DNA of 55,543 bases from Chloroflexota bacterium (lineage in GTDB: Bacteria > Chloroflexota > Anaerolineae > Anaerolineales > Villigracilaceae): assembly GCA_026390015.1 (NCBI GenBank), contig JAPLGS010000075.1, forward strand, positions 1-55,543, read 5' to 3'. This document shows positions 15,795 through 25,821 of this stretch, piece after piece. How positions within the stretch are numbered: the stretch's first letter is position 1; each line of letters starts with the position of its first letter. Below the pieces are notes generated by a model that was not told the origin of the DNA, made no database searches, and was given only the letters and a program-made list of their open reading frames with translations. The translations under genes and the position numbers were made by a program.

Positions 15795-16109
15795 TCATGA
15801 GTAGAACAGATTAATGCTGGCAGTTCCTCTTGAATTGCCGGATAAAATTCCAGAGGCGTCTCCCAGCACCTCACAAATTTTTCTGCGCGTTTTTTGATTG
15901 AGCGAATTATTTAGTACGATACTGATCTTTGGCTTTCTTTCAGAGAAATACTCAACGCTGATATTCAAGTGGAAATTTTGATCAGTATTATCAAGCTCGT
16001 TTTCAAGCAAATTAATTACTTCCTCGGTGAAATTAAATAGACTCTTCGCCGATTCATCAGACTCAGGAATTAATATTTCAATGCCTTCGAACGCTATTTT
16101 TTTGCTCAT
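15795..16109 (-). CDS. 104-aa hypothetical protein under c-di-GMP riboswitch control
   Basis: A small soluble protein, no signal peptide or membrane helix. It is acidic in the middle (NLLENELDNTDQNF) with a strand-rich second half (FHLNISVEYFSE, PKISIVLNN) and a Gly/Ser-rich tail. AAAGGA precedes the ATG. No family is recognised. Its leader carries a c-di-GMP-I riboswitch (16188-16276) and an intrinsic terminator, so its expression should follow c-di-GMP like the sortase gene downstream. Confidence 0.7.
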   Translation of the reverse strand: MSKKIAFEGIEILIPESDESAKSLFNFTEEVINLLENELDNTDQNFHLNISVEYFSERKPKISIVLNNSLNQKTRRKICEVLGDASGILSGNSRGTASINLFYS

Positions 16110-16130
16110 CAGGCTTTCCTTTTTATCGTT

Positions 16131-16163
16131 AAATAAAAGGGGTTATGACAAAAGCCATAACCC
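16131..16163 (-). terminator. Terminator between riboswitch 3 and the 104-aa gene
   Basis: GGGTTATG (16140-16147) pairs with CATAACCC (16156-16163); on the minus strand a T-rich run follows. It sits in the 5' leader, 22 nt before the start codon, as expected for a riboswitch expression platform. Confidence 0.85.
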
Positions 16164-16187
16164 TGAAAATAAAAACGATAATTTATT

Positions 16188-16276
16188 CTCTGGCGGTCTG
16201 GCAATCTTAATTATGTTTCCACAACTTTAGATCCATGACTTTGCGTGCTCTGCTTTTCAACAGGCTTGCGTTTTAC
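16188..16276 (-). promoter_or_regulatory. Cyclic di-GMP-I riboswitch, third copy (divergent)
   Basis: On the minus strand: GCAAGCC, stem capped by GAAA, then GAGCACGCAAAG, CATGGATCTAAAG, TTGTGGAAACATAA and GATTGCCAGACCGCC. Compared with the two copies at 15285-15540 it has one extra base and one change in the 3' strand of P2 (GAGCACGC against GGGACGC). Core positions are mostly kept, so it may be functional with altered affinity, or decaying. Confidence 0.75.
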
Positions 16277-16294
16277 AGTTGTCTGACATTGTAT

Positions 16295-16347
16295 CTCAAA
16301 CCTTACAATTTTGTGATATTATGCCTCAAACCTTACAATTTTGTGAT
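16295..16347. repeat. 30-bp period tandem repeat upstream of riboswitch 3
   Basis: A 23-base sequence beginning CTCAAACCTTACAATTTTG occurs exactly twice, at 16295-16317 and 16325-16347. It lies just upstream of the third riboswitch transcript (minus strand), where activator binding sites would be expected; it could also be a solo end of a transposable element. Confidence 0.65.
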
Positions 16348-16350
16348 GTT

Positions 16351-16800
16351 TGGAAGAGGCGGGGTGGGCGTCAGAATTTTGAAAGTTTCTTTTTTTGCCG
16401 GGGATAACCCGTATTTTCACGAAAGAGTCCACTGCAAAAACCAGTTCTACCACAGCCCACAGGGTAATAAGCCCACAGAGAAAAATGAGATCTTAAGAGG
16501 TTTTCCTCAAAGGTCTCTGCGATCTCTGTGGCAAAAATCGGATGAGACAAATCCTCAGTTTATGACCGCGTTCAGTATAAATCACCTTTTGCAGTAGAGT
16601 CACGAATTGATCAAGAAAAATCCGCGTAAATTAGCGAAATTCGCGGCAAAGGTTTTGGGGATTTCAAAAAACAGACGCACACCCCCGAGAGAACATCAGG
16701 TTGGTATCGCATATCAATTGGCACTATTTGATTGAACGCTCGGGTGTGAAATTGTTTTCGTGCTACACTTGCGCGAATTATTCTCATAGAAAATAAAATC
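16351..16800. other. Gene-free stretch upstream of the MFS gene
   Basis: No credible gene. It holds a diffuse inverted segment rich in CACAGAG/CTCTGTGG (about 16430-16545), of the same style as 11455-11525. The final 60 bp must hold the promoter of the MFS gene, but no convincing -35/-10 pair or Shine-Dalgarno site is seen. Confidence 0.5.
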
Positions 16801-18219
16801 ATGACAAAAAAACTTCCCTTTTGGTTAAAACTTTTATACGGTTCCGGTGATTGGGGATTATCCAGCCTCGGGATGATGCGTTCTATTTTTTACGCACTTT
16901 ACCTGACAGATGTGGTCGGCATCGAGCCGCGCCTCGCATCCATTGGTGCGCTGGTCGGTATCGTTTGGGACGCGGTCAACGACCCGATCATCGGCGTGAT
17001 CAGTGACCGAATGCAAACGCGCTGGGGAAGGCGGCGTCCATTCCTGCTCTGGTTCGCATTCCCTTTTGGATTAAGTTTTGTGGTCTTATGGTCTGCGCCA
17101 AACTGGGAGAGTCAGATCGGATCTCTGATCTACGTGACTCTGGCTTTTATGATATCCGACACATTGTCGACGCTCGTGTCTGTGCCCTATCTTTCCCTAA
17201 CCCCGGAACTGACTCAGGACTACGATGAGCGCACCTCCCTTTCAAGTTTTCGCACAGTCTTCCAATTACTCGCCGCGATGACCGTTGTGATCGCAGCTCC
17301 CATGATCGTGGATGAGGTCATTCGGATGGGCGGCTCGCAGCAGCAGGGATTCATGCTGGCAGGCGCGATCTTTGGCAGCTTGGGTTCTTTCCCTCTTTTC
17401 TTCATCGGCTGGTTTGTGCGTGAAAGATTTGATCCTGAAGATCAACCCGAAGCCCTGCCGTTTCGTGAGACCATGCGTGTTGCGTGGAAAAATATCCCAT
17501 TCCGATACGCAGTTGGGATCTATATGTTCAACTGGTCAGCAGTGGACATGATCGCGATCACCTTTCCTTATTTCCTCCTGTATTGGGTGGGGCAGGGAAA
17601 CTTGCTTGCCAAAGTCAACATCCTCGGGCTGGATCTTGCGCTTGAATCAGCCTTCTTTGGCGTCATGATGTTCGTCTGCGTTTTATGTGTGCCCTTCTGG
17701 TTGTGGCTGGCGCGCACGCGTAATAAAATTGAAGCATATATGCTTGGAATGGCTTTCTGGATCATCATACAGGGGCTGATCTTTACCATTCAACCAGGAG
17801 CCACCACTTATATGTTAGTTCTTGCCGCGTTGGCCGGGATCGGTGTTTCTGCGGCATACATCCTGCCTGATTCGATCCTGCCGGACGTGATCGAATGGGA
17901 CGAACTGCGTACGCACCGCAGACAGGAGGGAGTTTATTATGGCGTTCGTACTCTCATCCGCAAGTTGACGGGCGCGTTTATTATCTTCCTCACTTTGCAA
18001 ATGCTTGGTTGGTCGGGGTATCAAAGTCCGCCGGATGGCGTTACTCAATTTACCCAACCCGAATCCGCGTTGACAGCGATTCGATTAATGGTCTCATTCT
18101 TGGGGGTCATTATTCTGAGTGGTACGATCGTTCTGGCATGGTCTTATCCGCTCTCGCGTGAAAAATATGCGCGCATTCAAAAGTTGTTGATACGGCGCAG
18201 GGAAAGAGCTTCAAAATAA
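16801..18219 (+). CDS. GPH-family (MelB-like) sugar:cation symporter
   Basis: A 472-aa MFS-fold transporter with about 12 membrane segments. The GPH family motifs are clear: LLYGSGDWG near the N-terminus, WDAVNDPIIGVISDR (about 57-71) with the conserved cation-site Asp residues, then TRWGRRRPFLLW. PDSILPDVIEWDELRTHRRQEG is the typical cytoplasmic loop of the second half. Such symporters import glycosides, pentosides or hexuronides. No catabolic genes lie next to it, so the substrate is not predicted. Confidence 0.9.
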   Translation: MTKKLPFWLKLLYGSGDWGLSSLGMMRSIFYALYLTDVVGIEPRLASIGALVGIVWDAVNDPIIGVISDRMQTRWGRRRPFLLWFAFPFGLSFVVLWSAPNWESQIGSLIYVTLAFMISDTLSTLVSVPYLSLTPELTQDYDERTSLSSFRTVFQLLAAMTVVIAAPMIVDEVIRMGGSQQQGFMLAGAIFGSLGSFPLFFIGWFVRERFDPEDQPEALPFRETMRVAWKNIPFRYAVGIYMFNWSAVDMIAITFPYFLLYWVGQGNLLAKVNILGLDLALESAFFGVMMFVCVLCVPFWLWLARTRNKIEAYMLGMAFWIIIQGLIFTIQPGATTYMLVLAALAGIGVSAAYILPDSILPDVIEWDELRTHRRQEGVYYGVRTLIRKLTGAFIIFLTLQMLGWSGYQSPPDGVTQFTQPESALTAIRLMVSFLGVIILSGTIVLAWSYPLSREKYARIQKLLIRRRERASK

Positions 18220-18221
18220 AA

Positions 18222-18264
18222 GAGAACGCTGATTCGCTTTTTATCAGCATAAATCAGCGTTCTC
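18222..18264. terminator. Bidirectional terminator-like inverted repeat
   Basis: GAGAACGCTGATT (18222-18234) and AATCAGCGTTCTC (18252-18264) are perfect complements with a 17-base loop that contains a T run. It sits between the convergent MFS and mutase genes. Confidence 0.65.
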
Positions 18265-18368
18265 ACCTGCCCTTTCGGCATCGCTCCGCGAATGCGAAGC
18301 CGATGTGGCGAGTGGTGCCAGAGTCTGCGTCCAAATATTTCGATGGGGAATATTATTTTCAGTAGTTT

Positions 18369-20054
<1,686 letters not shown>

Positions 20055-20164
20055 GGCACTCTCCTTTGGTGAGATGTACGGATTATACATGAGGCGTAGT
20101 CTGGTATACTACCGAAAAGATAAACGAGACCTGTCGGGTCTCGTGTTTCAATTCAAAGGTGCCC

Positions 20165-20692
20165 ATGCCCCGTTTCGAAATTGACGTAGATCCTTGTAAT
20201 CACATTACCGCGGACGCCATTGGCGCTCCGGGGCAGCGCGTATTTTATCTTCAGGCGTATCAAGATGAACGCACGATCACCGTGCTGATCGAAAAAGCGC
20301 AGCTGCAATCGCTTGCCATTGGTATTGAACAATTCCTTTCACAGATCAGCCAGCAAAACCCAGATCTTGAAGAAGCCTCGGGCGAATACTCTGAGGAGCG
20401 CATGCGTATTCATCCACCCGTAGACCCGCTCTTTCGCGCCGGCGAGATCGGTCTGGCTTATGATAAAGACCGCGATCAGGTCGTCGTGTTCACCAAGGAA
20501 TTGTTGACCGAAGAAGATGATCCAGACTCCGCCGCGCAGATTCGTTTCTGGGTAAGCCGCTCGCAAGTTCGCAAGCTGGCGCGTTGGGGCGCTGATGTGA
20601 CGAGTCGCGGCCGGCCTGTTTGTGTGCAATGCGGTCAGCCGATCGAACCGGATGGACATTTCTGCCCGAAGAAGAATGGGCACTTGGCTTAA
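20165..20692 (+). CDS. DUF3090 family protein
   Basis: A 175-aa protein. The N-terminal part (PRFEIDVDPCNHITADAIG, then RVFYLQAYQD) is the DUF3090 signature, and the C-terminus carries a likely zinc ribbon, CVQCGQPIEPDGHFCPKKNGH, with two CxxC-like pairs. ATG at 20165 is chosen over GTG at 20159 for spacing to AAAGG. The family is best known from Actinobacteria, where it is linked to the same SCO1664-type gene that follows here. Function unknown. Confidence 0.85.
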   Translation: MPRFEIDVDPCNHITADAIGAPGQRVFYLQAYQDERTITVLIEKAQLQSLAIGIEQFLSQISQQNPDLEEASGEYSEERMRIHPPVDPLFRAGEIGLAYDKDRDQVVVFTKELLTEEDDPDSAAQIRFWVSRSQVRKLARWGADVTSRGRPVCVQCGQPIEPDGHFCPKKNGHLA

Positions 20693-20741
20693 TAAAACAG
20701 TCAAAGGTCAACGCCTTTCGACTTTTGCCCTTTGAGTTCTT

Positions 20742-21452
20742 ATGAATACTCCCACCACTGAAACAATCAACGCCGCCCTGACACACGGCGAATATGATCT
20801 CAAAGGCCAGTTCATGCTTGGCAGTAATTACACTTTTCTGGTGGATGTGCATCACGAAAATGAAATTTATCAAGCCGTTTACAAGCCGTGCAAAGGCGAA
20901 CAACCGCTTTGGGATTTTCCAGATAACACACTCGCTCAGCGTGAAGTCGCCGCGTATTTATTGAGCGAACAACTCGGCTTCAATTTTGTCCCCGTCACTA
21001 TTTTGCGCGAAGACGGTCCGCACGGGCGCGGCTCGCTTCAACAATACATCAGCTACGATGTGGAATATCATTACTTCAACTTTACAAATGAAGATAAAAA
21101 TCTGCTCAAGCCGGTCATGTTGTTTGATGTGCTTATCAACAATGCAGACCGCAAAGGCAGTCACGTTTTTTTTGAATCCGACACTCACAAGTTGTATGCC
21201 ATTGATCACGGCGTTTGCTTTCACGAAGAGAATAAACTTCGCACCGTGATATGGGATTTCGCCGGGCAGGCGATTCCTGACGAATTGCTCGCGCCTCTTT
21301 CCCAAACTGATAGTTGGCCCCGTCTCTTTGAGTCCTGTCTCAGCCCGAACGAGGTCAGCGCCCTTCAGAATCGCGCTGAAAGAGTATTCACTTCGAAAGT
21401 ATTTCCACGCGCGCCGCGTGACCGTCACGCGTTTCCATATCCACCCCTGTAA
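20742..21452 (+). CDS. SCO1664 family protein (PI3/4-kinase-like fold)
   Basis: A 236-aa protein. It has a kinase-like core: YQAVYKPCKGE (nucleotide-binding lysine), LFDVLINNADRKGSH (catalytic-loop-like, with N and D) and LYAIDHGVCFH (metal-binding Asp), as in the SCO1664/PI3-PI4-kinase-like group. Directly downstream of the DUF3090 gene (49 bp), a pairing conserved across phyla, so the two probably act together. Substrate unknown. Confidence 0.82.
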   Translation: MNTPTTETINAALTHGEYDLKGQFMLGSNYTFLVDVHHENEIYQAVYKPCKGEQPLWDFPDNTLAQREVAAYLLSEQLGFNFVPVTILREDGPHGRGSLQQYISYDVEYHYFNFTNEDKNLLKPVMLFDVLINNADRKGSHVFFESDTHKLYAIDHGVCFHEENKLRTVIWDFAGQAIPDELLAPLSQTDSWPRLFESCLSPNEVSALQNRAERVFTSKVFPRAPRDRHAFPYPPL

Positions 21453-21455
21453 GGT

Positions 21456-21553
21456 AATGTCATTGCGAGGGGGTTCTTGTTTTTGCCCGAAGCAATCTTC
21501 TATTAACTTGAGATTGCTTCGTCGGTAAGAACAGCCTCCTCGCAATGACGTAA
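21456..21553. repeat. Dispersed inverted repeat of the GTCATTGCGAGG family
   Basis: GTCATTGCGAGG (from 21459) and CCTCGCAATGAC (to 21549) form the outer arms and AAGCAATCT/AGATTGCTT an inner stem. Sequences of this type are scattered through many bacterial genomes as short repeats. Here it fills the gap between SCO1664 and homoserine dehydrogenase. Confidence 0.8.
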
Positions 21554-21567
21554 TACAAGGAGAACCC

Positions 21568-22602
21568 ATGCATTACAAACTCGCACTTATTGGATTTGGC
21601 AACGTGGCCCGCGCACTCACGCGTTTGTTGATCCGTAAACAGGATTTGCTCAAGAGCCAGTACGAAGTCACTTTTTCATTTACTGGTATTGCTACCGGTA
21701 AACATGGCTTTGCTGTGAATCCAAATGGGCTTGATATTCAAAAAGCCCTCGAACTCGTCGAAAGCAAACAATCCATTTCCGCGCTTTCCACAATTCCAGT
21801 CGGCGATTCTCTCGCTGTCATCGACAACTCTCAAGCTGATATCATGTTCGAGAATTCCCCAGTCAACACGCAGACCGGCCAGCCTGCGCTCGATCACATC
21901 CGCAAGGCGTTTGATTTGAACATGCACGCCATCACCGCGAACAAGGGCCCGGTGGTGCATGGATATCGTGAGTTGACTGCGCTTGCCAAATCAAAAGGTA
22001 GGCAGTTCAAATTTGAGTCGACGGTCTTGGGCGGTGCACCCGTGTTTTCGGTTTACCGTGAAGCCTTTCCTCTCGCGGAATTGACATCGATCAAAGGCAT
22101 CTTTAACGCCACCACCAATGTCATTCTCTCACTCATGGAAAATGGCGAAACGTATGAGAATGCAGTTGTGTACGCCCAATCCATTGGGCTGGCTGAGACC
22201 GATCCCACCAATGATGTAGATGGCTGGGATGCGGCCATCAAAGTTGCGGCGTTGGTGACTGTATTAATGGACACGCCCATGACTCCGCAACAAGTGAATC
22301 CCACAGGTATTCGCGGCATCACTTCTGAAATGATCGCCAACGCCAAAGCAGAAGGCAAACGCTATAAATTAGTTTGCTCCGCTGAAAAAATTGGCGACAA
22401 AGTTGAGGCCAGCGTTGCCCCTCAACTGGTTGACTCAACTTCTCCTTTATACGGCATGATGAATTCCAGCACGGGCATCACCTTTAGAACTGATGTCATT
22501 CTTGATTACTCGATCGTCCTCTCAGAGAAACCCGGTATGAAGGGTGGTCCTGTGGAGACTGCTTATGGACTATTCGCAGATTTTGTGAATATTGTGAAGT
22601 AA
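21568..22602 (+). CDS. hom: Homoserine dehydrogenase
   Basis: A 344-aa NAD(P)-dependent enzyme converting aspartate semialdehyde to homoserine (threonine/methionine pathway). The Rossmann motif is GFGNVA (9-14); ITANKGPVV and the catalytic-domain signature NATTNVILSLME, ETDPTNDVDGWDAAIKVAAL are all present, including the conserved Asp and Lys. There is no C-terminal ACT domain, so allosteric feedback through ACT is not expected. AAGGAG precedes the ATG. It stands alone rather than in a threonine operon. Confidence 0.94.
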   Translation: MHYKLALIGFGNVARALTRLLIRKQDLLKSQYEVTFSFTGIATGKHGFAVNPNGLDIQKALELVESKQSISALSTIPVGDSLAVIDNSQADIMFENSPVNTQTGQPALDHIRKAFDLNMHAITANKGPVVHGYRELTALAKSKGRQFKFESTVLGGAPVFSVYREAFPLAELTSIKGIFNATTNVILSLMENGETYENAVVYAQSIGLAETDPTNDVDGWDAAIKVAALVTVLMDTPMTPQQVNPTGIRGITSEMIANAKAEGKRYKLVCSAEKIGDKVEASVAPQLVDSTSPLYGMMNSSTGITFRTDVILDYSIVLSEKPGMKGGPVETAYGLFADFVNIVK

Positions 22603-22612
22603 ACAGCGCAAA

Positions 22613-22647
22613 CCCGGTGTTCTTATAGAACTCGGGGATTTTTATTT
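22613..22647 (+). terminator. Terminator after homoserine dehydrogenase
   Basis: CCCGGTGTTCT pairs with AGAACTCGGG (one bulge) and is followed by ATTTTTATTTT. Confidence 0.8.
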
Positions 22648-22717
22648 TAGAACATAGTTTCTGTTATACTTTGAGCGGCTGGAATAGCCGCTCAATTTTT
22701 TAACTGCGAGAATCAAC

Positions 22718-24139
22718 ATGGCAAAAACAAAAACACACACCCGTTATGTCTGTCAACAATGTGGACGCGTGGCCGCTTCTTATATGGGCAAATGTCCGCA
22801 ATGTTCTTCGTTCAATAGTATGGTCGAAGAAATTATCCATGAAGAACCTGTCCACAAGGGGCCGGCCAATGTTCGCGGGCTGAGCGGCCGTTCGATTCCG
22901 CGACCCATTGACGAGGTCGGAGGAGATTCGGAAGATCGAGTTCACTTGCCGATCGGTGAGTTTTCGCGCGTCCTCGGCGGCGGCATTGTGCTCGGTTCAA
23001 TTGTCTTGATCGGCGGCGATCCTGGCATTGGCAAATCCACGTTGATGCTGCAGATGGCAATGGAGATGGCGAACCTACAGCGCGTGTTGTATGTTTCGGG
23101 CGAAGAGTCGGAGCGGCAGATCAAAATGCGGGCGGTGCGTTTGTTGAACCACAAAAAGGAATTGCCGAAGAATCTTTTATTGGTGACGGAGACAAATCTT
23201 GAAGTGATCCTGAACCACGTCAACGAACTCAAACCTGACCTGCTCATTGTTGACTCGATCCAGACAGTTTATTTATCTGAACTGGATTCGTCCGCCGGTT
23301 CGGTTTCGCAGGTGCGAGAGTGCGCGTCACATTTGCGTGAGTTGGCGAAATCAACAGGTGTATCTGTTTTCCTGATCGGGCATGTGACAAAAGAGGGCGC
23401 GATCGCAGGTCCGCGCGTGTTGGAACATATTGTGGATACAGTTTTATATTTGGAAGGTGATCGATTCCAGGCCTATCGATTATTGCGCTCGGTAAAGAAT
23501 CGTTTCGGTGCAACCGCTGAAGTAGGAGTATTCGAAATGCGCGAAGGCGGATTAATTGAAGTGACCAATCCATCCGAAGCATTTCTTGCGGAGCGTTTGG
23601 TCAACGCGGCGGGTTCAACCATTGCCGTCACCATGGAAGGCACACGCCCGATCCTCGTTGAAATTCAAGGATTAACTTCTCCAACCCAATTTGGAAATGC
23701 GCGCCGCACACCGAATGGCATTGACTTCAATCGTTTGCTGTTGATCTCTGCTGTGTTGACCCGTCGGGTTGGATTGAAACTTTCAGAGCAGGATGTCTTT
23801 GTCAACGTGGTGGGCGGCATTCAAATTGACGAGCCCGCCGCAGACCTCGCGATTGCTGCTGCGATCGCTTCCTCATGGAAGGATGTGCCTGTCCGCGCCG
23901 AGGCCGTTTTGATCGGCGAGATCGGTCTGGCGGGCGAGTTGCGAATGCCAGGTCAAATGGTGGCGCGTTTGCGTGAAGCGCAAAAGCTGGGATTCAAAAC
24001 CGCCATTGTTCCCAAAGCCATTCGTCAGGGTGAGCCATATCCAAAGGGAATTGAGATCATCGAAGTCAGGTCACTCGATCAAGCGTTGAGTGCGGCGTTG
24101 AAAATGCCCGAACCCGCGCGATCAAAAAAACAGGAATAG
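22718..24139 (+). CDS. radA: DNA repair protein RadA
   Basis: A 473-aa protein, full length. The N-terminal C4 zinc finger is C12/C15/C26/C29; the RecA-like ATPase has Walker A GGDPGIGKST (99-108) and Walker B LLIVDS; the RadA-specific KNRFG motif is at 260-264; the C-terminal Lon-like domain contains NVVGGIQIDEPAADLAIAAAI. RadA is a helicase that promotes branch migration in recombination. It is transcribed alone. Confidence 0.97.
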   Translation: MAKTKTHTRYVCQQCGRVAASYMGKCPQCSSFNSMVEEIIHEEPVHKGPANVRGLSGRSIPRPIDEVGGDSEDRVHLPIGEFSRVLGGGIVLGSIVLIGGDPGIGKSTLMLQMAMEMANLQRVLYVSGEESERQIKMRAVRLLNHKKELPKNLLLVTETNLEVILNHVNELKPDLLIVDSIQTVYLSELDSSAGSVSQVRECASHLRELAKSTGVSVFLIGHVTKEGAIAGPRVLEHIVDTVLYLEGDRFQAYRLLRSVKNRFGATAEVGVFEMREGGLIEVTNPSEAFLAERLVNAAGSTIAVTMEGTRPILVEIQGLTSPTQFGNARRTPNGIDFNRLLLISAVLTRRVGLKLSEQDVFVNVVGGIQIDEPAADLAIAAAIASSWKDVPVRAEAVLIGEIGLAGELRMPGQMVARLREAQKLGFKTAIVPKAIRQGEPYPKGIEIIEVRSLDQALSAALKMPEPARSKKQE

Positions 24140-24214
24140 CTATTCTGCCTTCGGCTAATTATTGCAACCATTTTTCATCCCCGGCGTATACTTGCCAGAA
24201 GGAGATTTTTGAAA

Positions 24215-25057
24215 ATGAATACTAAACTTATTTCAGCATTTCTGGCACTCGCGATAACCAGCCTGGCCTGCGGATTCGAATTGCCCAAAGCGCCCAAGCC
24301 TGGCCCTGAAGTCACGGAAAATATATCTGTGGCAACTCCCGCCGGCGATAACGTCAGCCTAAAACTTTCATTCGGCGCTGGCGAAATGACCCTAGTCCCC
24401 GGCGCGAGTCAACTAGTGGAGGGCACTGCCACCTATAATTATTCCGCGTTCAAACCCGTTATCAAAATTGACGGAAGCAATGCTCAAGTTGGGATGAGCG
24501 AAGTGGATTTCAATGTGTTCCCTTCATTCCAAAACCTCAAAAATATTTGGGATCTCAAATTGGGCGCCGCGCCCATGGATCTGACAGTTGAAGCCGGCGC
24601 GTATACAGGGACTTTTGAATTTGGCGGACTCGCACTAAATAACCTGACGATCAAAGATGGCGCGGCAGAAGTTGAGCTCGTATTTTCAGAGCCAAATTTA
24701 TCCGAGATGTCCCTTTTCCATTATGAGACGGGCGCCTCCAACGTAAAGATGAGTGATCTTGCGAATGCAAATTTCGCCTTGATGGATTTTTCGTCAGGCG
24801 CAGGCGATTACACATTGGATTTCAGCGGTGATCTAAAACGGGATGCCTCAGTCACCATCTCAAGCGGATTGAGTAATATCATCATCGTTGTGCCGGAAGG
24901 CGTAAATGCCGTCGTCACTGTGGATAGCGGCGTATCAAATATCAGCGCAGGCTCAAGCTGGGCGCAGAACGGAAAAATCTACACACAAAAAGGGGAAGGC
25001 CCAACGCTCACGTTTTTGATCAGCATCGGCGCTGGAAATGTAACTTTAACCAAATAG
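24215..25057 (+). CDS. Lipoprotein with toast-rack-like beta domain
   Basis: A 280-aa predicted lipoprotein (lipobox TSLAC). The mature part is made almost wholly of short strands separated by turns, with repeated motifs such as LSFGAGEMTLVPGA, VEAGAYTGTFEFGG, FSSGAGDYTLDFSG and DSGVSNISAGSS, the pattern of toast_rack/DUF2154 right-handed stacks seen in LiaF-like sensors. The ATG at 24215 is favoured over a TTG at 24209. Likely a surface or cell-wall-side protein of unknown role. Confidence 0.75.
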   Translation: MNTKLISAFLALAITSLACGFELPKAPKPGPEVTENISVATPAGDNVSLKLSFGAGEMTLVPGASQLVEGTATYNYSAFKPVIKIDGSNAQVGMSEVDFNVFPSFQNLKNIWDLKLGAAPMDLTVEAGAYTGTFEFGGLALNNLTIKDGAAEVELVFSEPNLSEMSLFHYETGASNVKMSDLANANFALMDFSSGAGDYTLDFSGDLKRDASVTISSGLSNIIIVVPEGVNAVVTVDSGVSNISAGSSWAQNGKIYTQKGEGPTLTFLISIGAGNVTLTK

Positions 25058-25081
25058 AAAATTAAACAGAACACCTGTAAA

Positions 25082-25117
25082 AAAGACAGTTACTTTCCAA
25101 AGTGACTGTCTTTTTTT
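25082..25117 (+). terminator. Terminator after the toast-rack lipoprotein gene
   Basis: AAAGACAGTTACTT pairs with AAGTGACTGTCTTT around TCCA, followed by a T run. It separates this gene from the glycan cluster. Confidence 0.9.
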
Positions 25118-25149
25118 CGACTTGTTCGATTTAGGTATAATCAGCCGAT

Positions 25150-25821
25150 ATGAAACTCGCCGCACTGATCCCAATGCGCCACCACAGCCAGCGTGTGCCC
25201 GGTAAAAATTATCGTCTGCTCGCGGGCAAACCCCTTTTTCATCATATTATTGAAACGCTGCTCGCGGTTCCTGAAGTTGAAACCGTAATAGTGGATACTG
25301 ACTCCGAGCCTGTGATGGATGGAGTGCGCCGCTTCTTTCCTACCGTCAAACTGATTCAGCGCCCCGAGCATCTCCGCGCCGACGATGTGCCCATGAATGA
25401 CATTCTCCTGCACGACACCGCGCAAGTGCATGCGGATTTTTATTTGCAAACCCACAGCACGAATCCATTGTTGAAAGCAGAAACTATTTCAAAGGGCATC
25501 AAATCTTTTTTTGACGAATTCCCAAAATACGATTCGCTCTTTTCGGTGACGCGCTGGCAAACACGTTTATATTTTCAAAATGGACGCGCCATCAATCACG
25601 ACCCTGCTGTGCTGATCCAGACTCAGGATCTGCCTCCAGTGTACGAAGAGAATTCCTGCCTTTATCTTTTCACGCATGAAAATCTCATAAGAAAACATCA
25701 CCGCATTGGAGACAAACCTTTTATGTTTGAGATAGACAAGGCCGAAGCTTGGGACATTGACGAAGAGTTGGATTTTGAGATCACAGATTTTTTACTGGAG
25801 AGAAAAAAGAATGAATTTTAA
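25150..25821 (+). CDS. CMP-sugar synthetase (acylneuraminate cytidylyltransferase family)
   Basis: A 223-aa nucleotidyltransferase. The start LAALIPMRHHSQRVPGKN is a variant of the NeuA/KdsB CTP-binding motif, and KPLFHHIIETLL, VIVDTDSE and FLQTHSTNPLL-like segments fit the family. It would activate a nonulosonic-acid-type sugar as CMP-sugar. It is the first gene of the glycan cluster; a TATAAT box ends only 8 bases before the ATG, so the mRNA may be nearly leaderless. Confidence 0.85.
   Translation: MKLAALIPMRHHSQRVPGKNYRLLAGKPLFHHIIETLLAVPEVETVIVDTDSEPVMDGVRRFFPTVKLIQRPEHLRADDVPMNDILLHDTAQVHADFYLQTHSTNPLLKAETISKGIKSFFDEFPKYDSLFSVTRWQTRLYFQNGRAINHDPAVLIQTQDLPPVYEENSCLYLFTHENLIRKHHRIGDKPFMFEIDKAEAWDIDEELDFEITDFLLERKKNEF

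Noticed and set aside
20055-20090. Start of the acyl-CoA mutase at 20090
   Set aside because: No ribosome binding site there; the ATG at 20054 has AGGAG at good spacing and matches the usual N-terminus.
20125-20143. Hairpin CGAGACC/GGTCTCG upstream of the DUF3090 gene as a riboswitch
   Set aside because: Too short, no aptamer-like core and no terminator; left as a simple leader hairpin.
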